64,000 nucleotides of DNA from Halichoerus grypus (Eukaryota; Chordata; Mammalia; Carnivora; Phocidae). Position 1 is the stretch's first letter. Each line of letters opens with the position of its first letter. The notes below the pieces were generated by a model. That model did no database searches. It had not been told where the DNA came from and was given only the letters and a program-made list of their open reading frames with translations. Positions 23,799-33,140 of this stretch are shown one piece after another. Made by a program: the position numbers and the translations under genes. The stretch spans positions 174,064,437 through 174,128,436 of the forward strand of contig NC_135715.1 in assembly GCF_964656455.1 (NCBI RefSeq), read 5' to 3'.

Positions 23799-24673
23799 CA
23801 CTAGTTCCCCTTATCTGTAGGGACACATTCCAAGAATCCCAGTGGTTGCCTGAAACTGTGAATAGTACCAAATCCTATACAGATGGTCCCAGACTTACAA
23901 TTGTTCCACTTACATTTTTTTGACTTTACAATGGTGCAAAAGTGATATGCTTTCAGTAGAAACTGTGCTTCAGATTTTGAATTTGAATCTTTTCCTCAGC
24001 TAACGATATGCAGTAGATACTCTCTCATGATGCTGGGAAATGGTAGCTCCCAGTCAGCCACATGATCATGAGGGTAACTATTCTGGTTTTCACTTTCAGT
24101 ATTCAACCAATTACATGAGATATTCAACACTTTAGTACAAAATAAACTTTGTATTAGATGATTTTGCAACTGTAGGCTAATGTAAGCGTTCTGAGCATGT
24201 TTAAGATAGGCTAGCCTAAGCTATGGTGTTCGGTAAGTTAGCTGTATTAAATGCATTTTGACTTAATATTTTCAATTTACAATGAGCTTATTGGAATGTA
24301 ACCCTATCATAAGTCAAGGAAGATCTGTGAATACTTTGTTTTTTCCCATACATACACAGCTATGATAAAGTTTAATTTATAAATTAGGCATTGTAAGAGG
24401 TTAGCAATAACTAACAAAATAGAATAACTATAACAATATACTGTAATAAAAGTTACGTGAATGTGGTCTCTCTCCTCCCTGTGATGATGTGAGATGATAT
24501 GCCTCCATGATAAGATGAAGTTTGGTGAATTACAAAGGCATTATGACATAGCATTAGGCTACCAGTGAACTTCTGACCTTATGTCAGAAGGAGGATCATC
24601 TACTTCCAGACAGTGGTTGACTGTGAGTAAATGAAACCTCAGGTAGTGAAATCTCAGATAAGGGGGAAAACTG
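23799..24673 (+). mobile_element. DNA transposon (TcMar/Tigger-like), outer, split by another
   Basis: Terminal inverted repeats are CACTAGTTCCCCTTATCTG at the left and, in reverse, CAGTTTTCCCCCTTATCTGA at the right. Both are flanked by TA (23797-23798 and 24674-24675), the target of Tc1/mariner-type elements. Internal landmarks: CATACACAGCTATGATAAAG, TATACTGTAATAAAAGTTA and TGTCAGAAGGAGGATCATCT. It has no transposase frame, so it is a non-autonomous copy. Subfamily not assigned. Confidence 0.85.
23880..24327 (+). mobile_element. DNA transposon (TcMar/Tigger-like), inner
   Basis: Begins CAGATGGTCCCAGACTTA and ends with the imperfect inverse TAAGTCAAGGAAGATCTG. TA (23878-23879) and a mutated TG (24328-24329) flank it. 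The outer element resumes immediately on both sides. A partial inverted relative of this element lies at 32195-32340. Confidence 0.85.
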
Positions 24674-24675
24674 TA

Positions 24676-25228
24676 AACTTTTTAAGCCCTGTGCAGGATG
24701 TGATTTCACTCCAATAGCTAATTTCTCCCACTGAACTGATTGCCAAATAGCCAACACCAATCCATTCAATATAAAATTAAAACAAGAAATTATTTCTTTT
24801 TAAAGAATCTCTAGTCTGCCAACTATATTCAAAGGGCTACACTGAGGAAATTAATCTGTGCTGACTGGTGTTCTGATTTGTATTAGACAATAAGCCATCC
24901 CCTTGCCTAATGAGGGACACCAGCACATTGCTGGATCTCAGCTGTAGCACTGACAGCCTATGTTTATGTACATACACCTAAAGCTCTTTCCATGACATGA
25001 TGGCTGAAGAGTCAGGAGATCTGGCCTCCAGGCCAGGCTCAATCATCAACCCCTTGTGTGATTCAGGCAAACAATAAACCTGAAAAAGGCTTCTTTTTGC
25101 CTACCCACCATCTAAAGAAAATCTTGAAGCATTTTGAAAAAGAGCTCTAGCTGATGATTAGAGCCCTCTATCAGAGGCCTCTTTAGGGCCCATTCAACAT
25201 TGGTTTCTAAGAATCTGGGTGATTTAAG
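24676..25228. other. Unique non-coding sequence
   Basis: No repeat or gene recognised. Confidence 0.4.
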
Positions 25229-25229
25229 A

Positions 25230-25500
25230 TTTGAATGCAAAGCAAAACCAGAGGCTGTGTAGCATATTGGTCAGGGAATAAGCTTTGCAATGAGATCTTC
25301 CTTTTGTCACTAACTAGGTATGCCACTGAGGGTAAATGTTTTATTCCCTTTAAGCCAGTTTCCTTAACTGTAACTTGGAATAGTAATCTTTCTTCATTGA
25401 TTTGTTGTATGTTTTAACTAAGATCTTGCTTAAAAAGTGCTTAGCATAAAGCCTGGCATATTGTAAATGGCCAGTAAATTGTTGGTATTATTCTGATAGT
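25230..25500 (+). mobile_element. MIR SINE, nearly full length
   Basis: Order of sense MIR landmarks: GTGTAGCATATTGGTCAGGG, TTTGTCACTAACTAGGTATG, TTTCCTTAACTGTAACTTGG, AAAAAGTGCTTAGCATAAAG and CCTGGCATATTGTAAATGG. Old and diverged. Confidence 0.75.
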
Positions 25501-25639
25501 TAACTGGTTTTCAAATAGAAGTATATTACAGCAATGTTCCCCTACTGTCCATTCTCAATACAACAGCCTTTAAAATATGATTCAGGTCCATCAAGCCTCT
25601 GAACCAGTTTGTAGGAAACTCTGAGGACAGAGAGGTAAG

Positions 25640-26085
25640 CTAAACAGCACCACAAATATGCAAAGAGCAACATCCAGACTAGGAGAAACGATAGGTCAAA
25701 TGCCTGGGACTTTTAATAGATAAATTATAAAGGAAAGAAGAGGTGGAGGGAGAACTTGCAAATTAAAAGAGACTTAAGACATTTTGAATTGCGAAAAGCA
25801 TGAAGTATGAGCCTAGATCATAATGTCCAGAGATGCTCTTTGGGTGATAAAGCTATAAAGAAACATAAATGTGATTGTTATGAAATCAGTTGGTGGTCAC
25901 TTGGTTGGGGGAGGCAGGTGTGACTGAGGTGGGCACATAGAGGGGTTGCTGGGTGACTGGCAATGTTCTATTTTTCACCTGAGTGGTGGTTACAGGGGTG
26001 ATATCTCATAAAATGCATTAAGTCATACATTGGTTTTCTGTATCTGTGTTTTATTTTGCAATAAAAGTAATTTCGAAACTTAAAA
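25640..26085 (+). mobile_element. Old L1 (L1ME-like) 3' end
   Basis: Sense 3' UTR landmarks: GGCAATGTTCTATTTTTCACC, TGAGTGGTGGTTACAGGGGT and a final TTTTGCAATAAAAGTAATTTC. The A-rich tail merges into a CA run. Left boundary is uncertain. Confidence 0.65.
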
Positions 26086-26090
26086 AAAAA

Positions 26091-26104
26091 CACACACACA
26101 CACA
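26091..26104. repeat. (CA)n microsatellite
   Basis: Fourteen bases of CA directly after the poly-A of the old L1, a common place for simple repeats to arise. Confidence 0.85.
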
Positions 26105-26109
26105 ATTCA

Positions 26110-26600
26110 GGTCATTTTGGTCCTTGGTTCAGATCTCTCCAACAACTCTCCATCTCAGAGTGAAAGCCAAAATCCTTACAAAAGCCTTTCTCTCCTCTGA
26201 GCACATCTCCTACGCCCTTCCCTTTGGGTCCTTACATTCTAGCTACCTTGACCTCATTGCTTCTGGTCCTTCTCCCCCTCCTGGAAATCTTTCCCAGGAT
26301 ATCCTCAAGGGTAGTATCCCTAACCCTGTCAAGAATCAGTTTTGTCTCATTATCAGTGAGGTCATTAATAAGCCCCTGTAAAATAATGAGACTTATCTAT
26401 TCTGGCATTCTTTATCCCCTTACCCTGTTTTACCTTATCACCACCTAAAATATTCTATCTTATCTATTTTGTTTCAGGTCTCCTCAGCTTAAAAGTAACT
26501 CTATAAGGACAGGCATTTTATTCACTGCTATATTCTCAGTGCCTTGAACATGACTGATACATTCTAGCCATTCCATATATTTTTTACAAAGAGTATTAAG
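26110..26600 (+). mobile_element. L2 LINE 3' part
   Basis: Sense L2-like landmarks: AACTCTCCATCTCAGAGTGA, CTTGACCTCATTGCTTCTGG, CTCCTGGAAATCTTTCCCAG, ATAAGGACAGGCATTTTATT and a closing ATATTCTCAGTGCCTTGAAC. Diverged; no coding potential left. Confidence 0.65.
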
Positions 26601-26749
26601 TGATTTTTCTAGCAGGAATGTGGTCCATCTTTGCCTCAAGGCTTTGATAGGCTGACAGTCAACTTACTTTGAGTTGATACCACCTCCATAACTCCTGCCT
26701 AGCAGTTGTGGTACTCAAAGTGCTAGAGGGGTAGAAAGGGGGGCCATAA

Positions 26750-26795
26750 ACACCTAGTCTGTAAGCTGTGATGGGGAGAGGAAAAATGTCCTATA
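26750..26795 (+). repeat. 46-bp segment copied into the L1 downstream
   Basis: Identical over all 46 bases to 27651-27696 (starts ACACCTAGTCTGTAAGCTGT, ends GTCCTATA). Here it lies in otherwise unique sequence, so this is the likely source copy. Confidence 0.9.
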
Positions 26796-26814
26796 GCTGT
26801 CACATAAGACTCAC

Positions 26815-27080
26815 TCTTCTCCATCTCCCTGTCACTTGTGACTTTTAACATCATTTGCCTAGTTTATTACACCAGGTCCTTATTGATCTCCATTCTATCA
26901 TGTGTCCTTGCTTCAATACACCCCACATGCTGCCCTCGGATTTACTTTTTTAAAACTGTTTTTATTACCTCCCTCCTCTGTCTGAGACCTGCAGTTCCTC
27001 TCTATTGCTTACAGCTTCAAATCCAGACTTCATGCTATATTCATGAACCTTCTCTACTAGCTTCTGTGATGTTCTACACA
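26815..27080 (+). mobile_element. Possible L2 LINE fragment
   Basis: Weak resemblance to L2 (CCTCCCTCCTCTGTCTGAGAC; CAAATCCAGACTTCATGCTA). Could also be unique sequence. Confidence 0.35.
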
Positions 27081-27132
27081 CACATAATATATATTTTATA
27101 TATATTTAATAAGTATATGTTATATAAATAAC

Positions 27133-27133
27133 T

Positions 27134-27168
<35 letters not shown>
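27133..27168. repeat. (TTTA)n microsatellite
   Basis: Nine uninterrupted TTTA units, preceded by a TA-rich stretch from about 27085. Confidence 0.95.
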
Positions 27169-27169
<1 letters not shown>

Positions 27170-27237
27170 GTTTTCATATTAACCTTGCAAAGCAGGAATT
27201 ATTATTCCCATTTTGTAGATTAAAATCTAAAACTCTT
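27170..27237 (-). repeat. MIR SINE, left part (antisense), split by L1
   Basis: AAAGCAGGAATTATTATTCC and CATTTTGTAGATTAAAATC are the antisense MIR core. The rest (TAGAGGTTAAGTAGTTTCTC to about 30310) follows after the L1. AAAACTCTT at 27229-27237 and 30233-30241 is the L1 target-site duplication. Confidence 0.75.
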
Positions 27238-27650
27238 TCAGCAATGCAATCGAATCAAAAAAATAAAAAAAAACTTCCAATAAAAAAAAAGGTCCAGGAC
27301 CAGAAAGCTTCACAGGTGAGTTCTACCAAACATTTAAAGAAGAGTTAGTACCTATTCTTCTCAAACTATTAAAAAAATAATAAAAGAGGAAGGAAAGCTT
27401 CCAAATTCATTCTGAGCTCAGAATTACCTTGATACTAAAACCAGATAAAGACATTACAAAAGAAAAGAACTACAGGCCAATATCTCTGATGAACATAGAT
27501 GCAAAAATCCTCAACAAAATATTAACAAACCAAATCCAACAATATATTTTAAAAAATCGTCCACCATGATCAAGTGGGATTTATTCTGGAAATGTAAGAG
27601 TGGTTCAGTATTTGTAAGTCAATTGCTGTAATACATCACATCAATAAGAG

Positions 27651-27696
27651 ACACCTAGTCTGTAAGCTGTGATGGGGAGAGGAAAAATGTCCTATA
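27651..27696 (+). repeat. 46-bp insert in L1 copied from 26750-26795
   Basis: Interrupts the L1 ORF2 sequence after CATCACATCAATAAGAG. L1 homology resumes by about 27719 (GATAAGAACAATGTGATT). About 22 further bases (27697-27718) also do not match L1. Confidence 0.88.
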
Positions 27697-28157
27697 AGAT
27701 TTTAGATAAGATACAATAGATAAGAACAATGTGATTATTTCAATAGATGCAGAAAAACCATTTGACAAAGTACAAAGTCCATTCATAAAAAAAAACCCTC
27801 AACAAAGTAGGTTTAGAGGGAACATACCTCAACATAATAAAAGCCATATGTGAAAAACCCATAGCTAATGTCATATTCAAGAGTGAGAAACTGAGAGCTT
27901 TTCTCCTAAGATCAAGAATAAGACAAAGATGTCTACTCTCACCACTTTTATTCAACATAGTATTGGAATCAGGCAACAAAAAGAAATAAAAGGCATCCAA
28001 ATTGGTAAGGAAGCAGTAAAACTTTCACTATTTGGAGATGACATGATACTATATTTAGAAAACCCTAAAGACCACCAAAAAAACTACTAGAACTGATAAA
28101 TGAATTCACTAAGGTCGTAGGATACAAAATCAATATACAGAAATCTGTTGCATTTCT

Positions 28158-28359
28158 TTTTTTTAAGGTTTTATTTATTTATTTGAGAGAGAGAATGAGT
28201 GAGAGAGAGAGAAAGAGAGAGCACAAGAGTAGGGGGAGGGAGGGGGAGAAGCAGACTCCCCGCTAAGCAGGGAGTCCGATGTGGGACTCGATCCCAGAAC
28301 CCTGGGATCATGATCTAGCTGAAGGCAGATGCTTAACCAAATGAGCCACCCAGGCACCC
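28158..28359 (-). mobile_element. Can-SINE, antisense, inside L1
   Basis: Antisense SINE with GA-rich stretch, then GAAGCAGACTCCCCGCTAAG and a final ATGAGCCACCCAGGCACCC. The 17-bp duplication AAATCTGTTGCATTTCT lies at 28141-28157 and, with one mismatch, at 28360-28376. Confidence 0.95.
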
Positions 28360-30241
28360 AAATCCGTTGCATTTCTACACACTAATAATGAAGTAGCAGA
28401 AAGGGAAATTAAGAAAATAATCCCATTTATAATTGCACAAAAATAACAAAATACCTAGGAATAAACTTAACCAAGGAGTTGAAAGATCTATATCTGAAAA
28501 CTATAAAACATTGCTAAAGGAAATTGACGATGACACCAAAAAATGGAAAGATATTTCATGCTCATGGATTTAAAGAACAAATATTGTTAAAATGACCATA
28601 TTACCCAAAGCAATCTACAGATTTAATGCAATCCTTATCAAAATATGAACAGCCTTTCTCATAGAATTAGAAAAAATAATCCTAAAATTTGTATGGAACC
28701 ACAAAAGACCCCTAATAGCCAAACAATCTTGAAAAAGAACAAAACTAGAGAAATCACAATCCCAGATTTCAAGATATACTACAAAACTGTAGTAATCGAA
28801 AAGAGTACACCACTAGCACAAAAATAGACACATAGATCAATAGAACAGGCTAGAAAGCCCAGAAATAAACTCACTATTATATGTCAATTAATCTTTGACA
28901 GAGGGGCAAGAATATGCAATGGAACAAAGTCTCTTCAACGGATGTGTTGGTAAAACTGGACAGCTACATGCAAAAGGATGAAACTGGACCACTTTCTTAC
29001 ACCATACGCAAAAAAAGCTCAAAATGGATTAAGGACCTAAATGTGAGACCTGAAGCCATAAAAATCCTAGAAGAGAACATAAGCAGTAATTTCTCTGACA
29101 CTGGCCATAGCAACATTTGTCTAAATATGTCTCCTGAAGCAAGGGAGGCAAAAGCAAAAGTAAACTATTGGGACTACATCAAAATAAAAAAGTTTCTGCA
29201 CAGCAAAGAAAACAACAAACAAAACTAAAAGACAACTTACTGAAGGGGAGGAGGTATTTCAAATGACATATCCAATAAAGGGTTAGTATCCAAAATATAC
29301 AAAGAACTTATACAACTCAATACTAAACCAAACCAAACCAAACAAATAATCCAATTTAAAAATGGGCAGAAGACATGAACAGACATTTCTCCAGAGAAGA
29401 CATACCAATGGCCAACAGACACAGGAAAAGAGGCTCATCACTAATTATCAGGAAAATGCAAATCAAAACCACAGTGATATATCACCTCACACATGTCAGA
29501 ATGGCTAAAATAAAAAAATACAAGAAACAAAAAGTGCTGGCAAGCATGTGGAGAAAAAGGAACCCTTGTGCACTGTTGATGGGAATAAGAACTAGAGCAG
29601 CCACTGTGGAAAACAGTATAGAGGTTCCTCAAAAAATTAAAAACAGAATTACCATATGATCCAATAATTCCACTACTGAGTATTTACCCAAAGAATACAA
29701 AACATTAATTTGAAAAGATATATGCACCCGTATGTTTATAGCAGCATTATTTACAAGAGCCAAATTATAGAAGCAGCCCAAGTGTCCATCAATAAATGAA
29801 TGGATAGAGGAGAGATGGTATATATATAATGTAATATTACTCAGCCATCAAAAAGAAAGAAATCTTGCTATTTGCATCAACATGGATGGATTTAGAGAGT
29901 ATAATGCTAAGTGAATAAGTCAATCAGAGAAAGACAAATACCATGATTTCACTCATCTGTGGAATTTAAGAAACAAAACAAATGAACAAAGAACAAAGGA
30001 GACAAACCAAAAACCAGAATCTTAACTATAGAGAAACAAACTGATGGCTACCAGAGGGGAGGTGGGTGGGGGGGATGGATGAAATAAGTGAAGGAGATTA
30101 AGAGTGATGAGCACTGAATAATGTATAGAATTATTGAATCACTGTATTGTACACCTGAAACTAATATAACATTGTATGTTAACTATACTGGAATTAAAAT
30201 AAAAAAATAACTAAAAATAATAAATTAAAAAAAAAACTCTT

Positions 30242-30310
30242 AGAGGTTAAGTAGTTTCTCCCAAATAATATTGTTAGTAAATATTAGAGCCAAGGTTCAA
30301 TTCCAATATG
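30242..30310 (-). repeat. MIR SINE, right part (antisense)
   Basis: AGAGGTTAAGTAGTTTCTCC followed by AGAGCCAAGGTTCAATTCC completes the MIR begun at 27170. Confidence 0.75.
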
Positions 30311-30377
30311 CCTGTCTATGTTATGTTGTCTTTTTTCCGCCTCATATATATGTAAACTCCTGGGAGAATTAGCAAGC

Positions 30378-30419
30378 CCAGAAATGAAAACACTAATTTG
30401 AAAAGGTATATTCACCCCT
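30378..30419 (+). mobile_element. Old L1, left stub of a split copy
   Basis: ACACTAATTTGAAAAGGTATATTCACCCCT matches the L1 region that resumes after 31580 (ATATACACCCCTATGTTTAT). A younger L1 sits between. Confidence 0.65.
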
Positions 30420-30889
30420 AAAGAAGAAAAAATCCAGTCAAGAAACAAGCAGAAGACATGAACAGACATTTCTCCAAAGACATACAAATGGCCAACAGAC
30501 ACATGAAAAAATGCTCAACATCACTCATCATCAGTGAAATGCAAATCAAAACCGCAATGAGATACCACCTCACACCAGTCAGGCTGGTTAAAATTAACAA
30601 CTCAGGAAACAACAGATGTTGGCAAGGATATGGAAAACGGGGAATCCTCCTACCCTGTTGGTGGGGTGCAGCCACTCTGGAAAACAGTATGGAGGCTCCT
30701 CAAAAAGCTAAAAAGGAGCTACCCTATGACCCAACAATTGCACTACTAAGTATTTATCCTAAGCATACAAAAGTAGTGATTAAAAGGGGCACATATACCC
30801 CAATGTTTATAGCAGCAATGTCCACAATAGCCAAAATATGGAAGAAGCCCAGGTGTCCTTCACCTGATGAATGGATAAAGAAGATGTGG

Positions 30890-30915
30890 TACACACACAC
30901 ACACACACACACACA
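30890..30915. repeat. (AC)n microsatellite in L1 ORF2 region
   Basis: Thirteen AC units at the place where the consensus has a short TATATAC stretch, just before ATGGGATATTACTCAGCC. Confidence 0.95.
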
Positions 30916-31125
30916 ATGGGATATTACTCAGCCATCAAAAAGAAAAAAATCTTGCCATCTGCAACCATGTGGATGGAATTAGTGTATTGTGCTAAGCGAA
31001 ATAAGTCAGTCAGAGAAAGACAAATACCATATGATTTCACTCCTATGTGGAATTTAAGAAACAAAACTGATGAGCATATGGGAAATAAGGAAAAAAATAA
31101 AATAAGATGAAAACACAGAGGGAGG

Positions 31126-31328
31126 GGTGCCTGGGTGGCTCAGTCGTTAAGTGTCTGCCTTCCGCTCAGGTCATGATCCCAGGGTCCTGAGATCGAGCCC
31201 CGCATCGGACTCCCTGCTCAGCAGGAAGCCTGCTTCTCCCTCTCCCACTCCCCCTTCTTGTGTTCCCTCTCTCACTGTGTCTTTCTCTGTCAAATAAATA
31301 AATAAAATCTTTTTAAAAAGAAAAAAAA
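31126..31328 (+). mobile_element. Can-SINE
   Basis: Starts GGTGCCTGGGTGGCTCAGTC and ends with (AAATA)n and AAATCTTTTTAAAAAG. Duplication GAAAACACAGAGGGAGG at 31109-31125, with one mismatch at 31329-31345. Confidence 0.95.
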
Positions 31329-31579
31329 GAAAACAGAGAGGGAGGCAAACCATAAGAAACTCTTAACTATAGTAAACAAACAGGATTGCTAGAGGGGAGG
31401 TGGATGGGGGGATGGGGTAACTGGGTGATGGGTCTCAAGGAGGGCATGGGATGTAATGAGCACTGGGTGTTATATTCAACTGATGAATCACTAAATTCTA
31501 CCACTGAAGCTAATAATACACTATATGTTAAATAAGTTGAATATAAATAAAATAAAAAAATAAAAACAAAAATTTTTTA

Positions 31580-32192
31580 AAAGGAAAATATATATACACC
31601 CCTATGTTTATTGCAGCATTATTTACAATAGCCAAGATATGGAAGCAGCCTAATGTCTATCAACAGACAAATGGATAAGGAAGATGTAGTAGACCTATAC
31701 AATGGAATATTATGCAGCCATAACAAAGGATGAGATTTTTGTCATTTGTGACATGTTTGGACCTAGAAGGTATTATGCTAAATGAAACAAGTCAGACACA
31801 GAAAGACAAATACCATATAATTTCACTCATATATGAACTCTAAAAATGAACAAACAAATGAATAAACAAATAAAAAGCAGAATCAAACCTATAATACAGA
31901 GAACAAACTGATGGTTGCCCAAGGGAAGGGGGGGCAGGGGATGGGCAAAATAGGTGAAGGGGAGTGGGAGATCCAGGCTTCCAGTTATGGAATGAATAAG
32001 TCATGGGAATAAAAGGCACAACATAAGGAAGAGTCAGTGATATTGTAATCGTGTTGTGTGGTGACAGATGGTAGCTATGCTAGCGGTGAGCACAGCATAA
32101 TATATAAACTTGTTGAATCACAATGTTGTACACCTGAAACTAATGTAGCATTACACATCAATTATACTCAAATAAAAAGAATAAAAAGAAAA
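31580..32192 (+). mobile_element. Old L1 3' end, right part
   Basis: Sense L1 (CAGCATTATTTACAATAGCC; GAAAGACAAATACCATATAA), then an old 3' UTR ending CAATTATACTCAAATAAAAAG. It belongs with the stub at 30378-30419. Confidence 0.8.
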
Positions 32193-32194
32193 AA

Positions 32195-32340
32195 ATGCAT
32201 TTAATATACCTAACCTACTGGACATTGTAGCTTAGCTTAGCCTACCTTAAACAAGTTCAGAGCACTTACCTTAGCCTACAGCTGGGCAAAGTCGTAACAA
32301 AGTCTATTTTATAAAAAGTGTTGAATATTTCAAGCAAAAA
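32195..32340 (-). mobile_element. Fragment of Tigger-like DNA transposon
   Basis: Reverse complement of the internal part of the element at 23880-24327: GCATTTAATATACCTAACC, TAGCTTAGCCTACC, GAGCACTTACCTTAGCCTACA and GTGTTGAATATT all match in inverted order. The ends are missing. Confidence 0.75.
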
Positions 32341-32496
32341 ACCAAAACCAAACCAAAACAAAAAACCACTCTTTTTCCCTCACTGCTCTCTTTCTTCTGT
32401 ATCAGAGGAGATAATAGCTCTAGAACAATGAGGTCAAGGCTCTTTCAAACCTCAAAAGAGGTAGATGTATTCTCTAGACTCAACCCTGTTTCCTTT

Positions 32497-33130
32497 TTTT
32501 TTTTTAATTGAAATATAATCAACATACAATGTAATGCTAATTTCAGGTGTACAACATCTTGATTTGGCAATGCTGTATGTTACTCAGTGTTCACCACAGT
32601 AAGTGTGGTCACCATCTGTCACCATACAGCCTTATTACAATATTGACTATATTCCCTGTGCTATACTTTTCATCTCTGTGACTTAATTATTTTATAATTG
32701 GAACTTCGTACCTCTTAACCCCTTCTGTCCAAAAATAGTAAAATACACATTCTTTCCAAACACACATGGAATATTCTCCAGGATGGATCACATGTTAGGC
32801 CACAAAATGAGTCTCAATAAATTTAAGAAGACTGAAATCATATCAAGCATCTTTTCTGCTCACAACGATATGAAACCAGAAATCAATCACAATAAAAAAT
32901 ATGGAACGAACACAAGTAACTAAACAACGTGCTACTAAACAATGAATGGGGCAACCAAAGAGGAAATAAACCAATACACGGAGACAAATGAAAATGAAAC
33001 CACAAGGGTCCAAAATCTTTGGGCCACAGCAGAAACAGTTCCAAAAGGGATGTTTATAATAATATAAGCCTACCTCAAGAAACAAGAAAAACCTCAAATG
33101 AACAACCTAACGTCACACCTAAACAAACCA
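32497..33130 (-). mobile_element. L1 insertion with 5' inversion (twin priming)
   Basis: Left part, 32497-32735, is an antisense L1 3' UTR after poly-T (TTTCAGGTGTACAACATCTTG). Right part, about 32745-33130, is sense ORF2 endonuclease-region sequence (GGAATATTCTCCAGGATGG; CAAGGGTCCAAAATCTTTGG). TGTTTCCTTT at 32487-32496 and 33131-33140 flank the whole, so both halves came in as one event. Confidence 0.85.
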
Positions 33131-33140
33131 TGTTTCCTTT

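Larger units (their letters stand above)
27238..30232 (+). mobile_element. L1: 5'-truncated carnivore L1, plus strand
   Basis: About 3 kb holding the reverse-transcriptase and C-terminal part of ORF2, the 3' UTR and a poly-A tail ending near 30232. It begins in the fingers region (GTCCAGGACCAGAAAGC near 27291). The catalytic motif reads FGDD (28031-28042) instead of FADD. The frames are broken many times; the longest piece, 28914-29228, is a decayed C-terminal segment (LNVRPEAIKILEEN). It carries a 46-bp copy of upstream unique DNA at 27651-27696 and a Can-SINE at 28158-28359. The short target-site duplication AAAACTCTT and greater divergence make it older than the full-length copies. Confidence 0.88.
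30420..31579 (+). mobile_element. L1: 5'-truncated carnivore L1, plus strand, split by SINE
   Basis: C-terminal ORF2 part and 3' UTR. A readable frame at 30458-30982 matches the L1 ORF2 C-terminus ([20 protein letters not shown]) until a CA microsatellite at 30890-30915 shifts it. The tail has GAGCACTGGGTGTTATATTC and ends in A-rich sequence. A Can-SINE interrupts it at 31126-31328. It sits inside an older L1. Confidence 0.85.

Noticed and set aside
23555..23923. 122-codon frame
   Set aside because: It runs from unique DNA into a DNA transposon; no domain, no splice context.
27133..27168. Regular TTTA repeats, as a possible array
   Set aside because: A plain microsatellite; no spacers, and the genome is eukaryotic, so not CRISPR.
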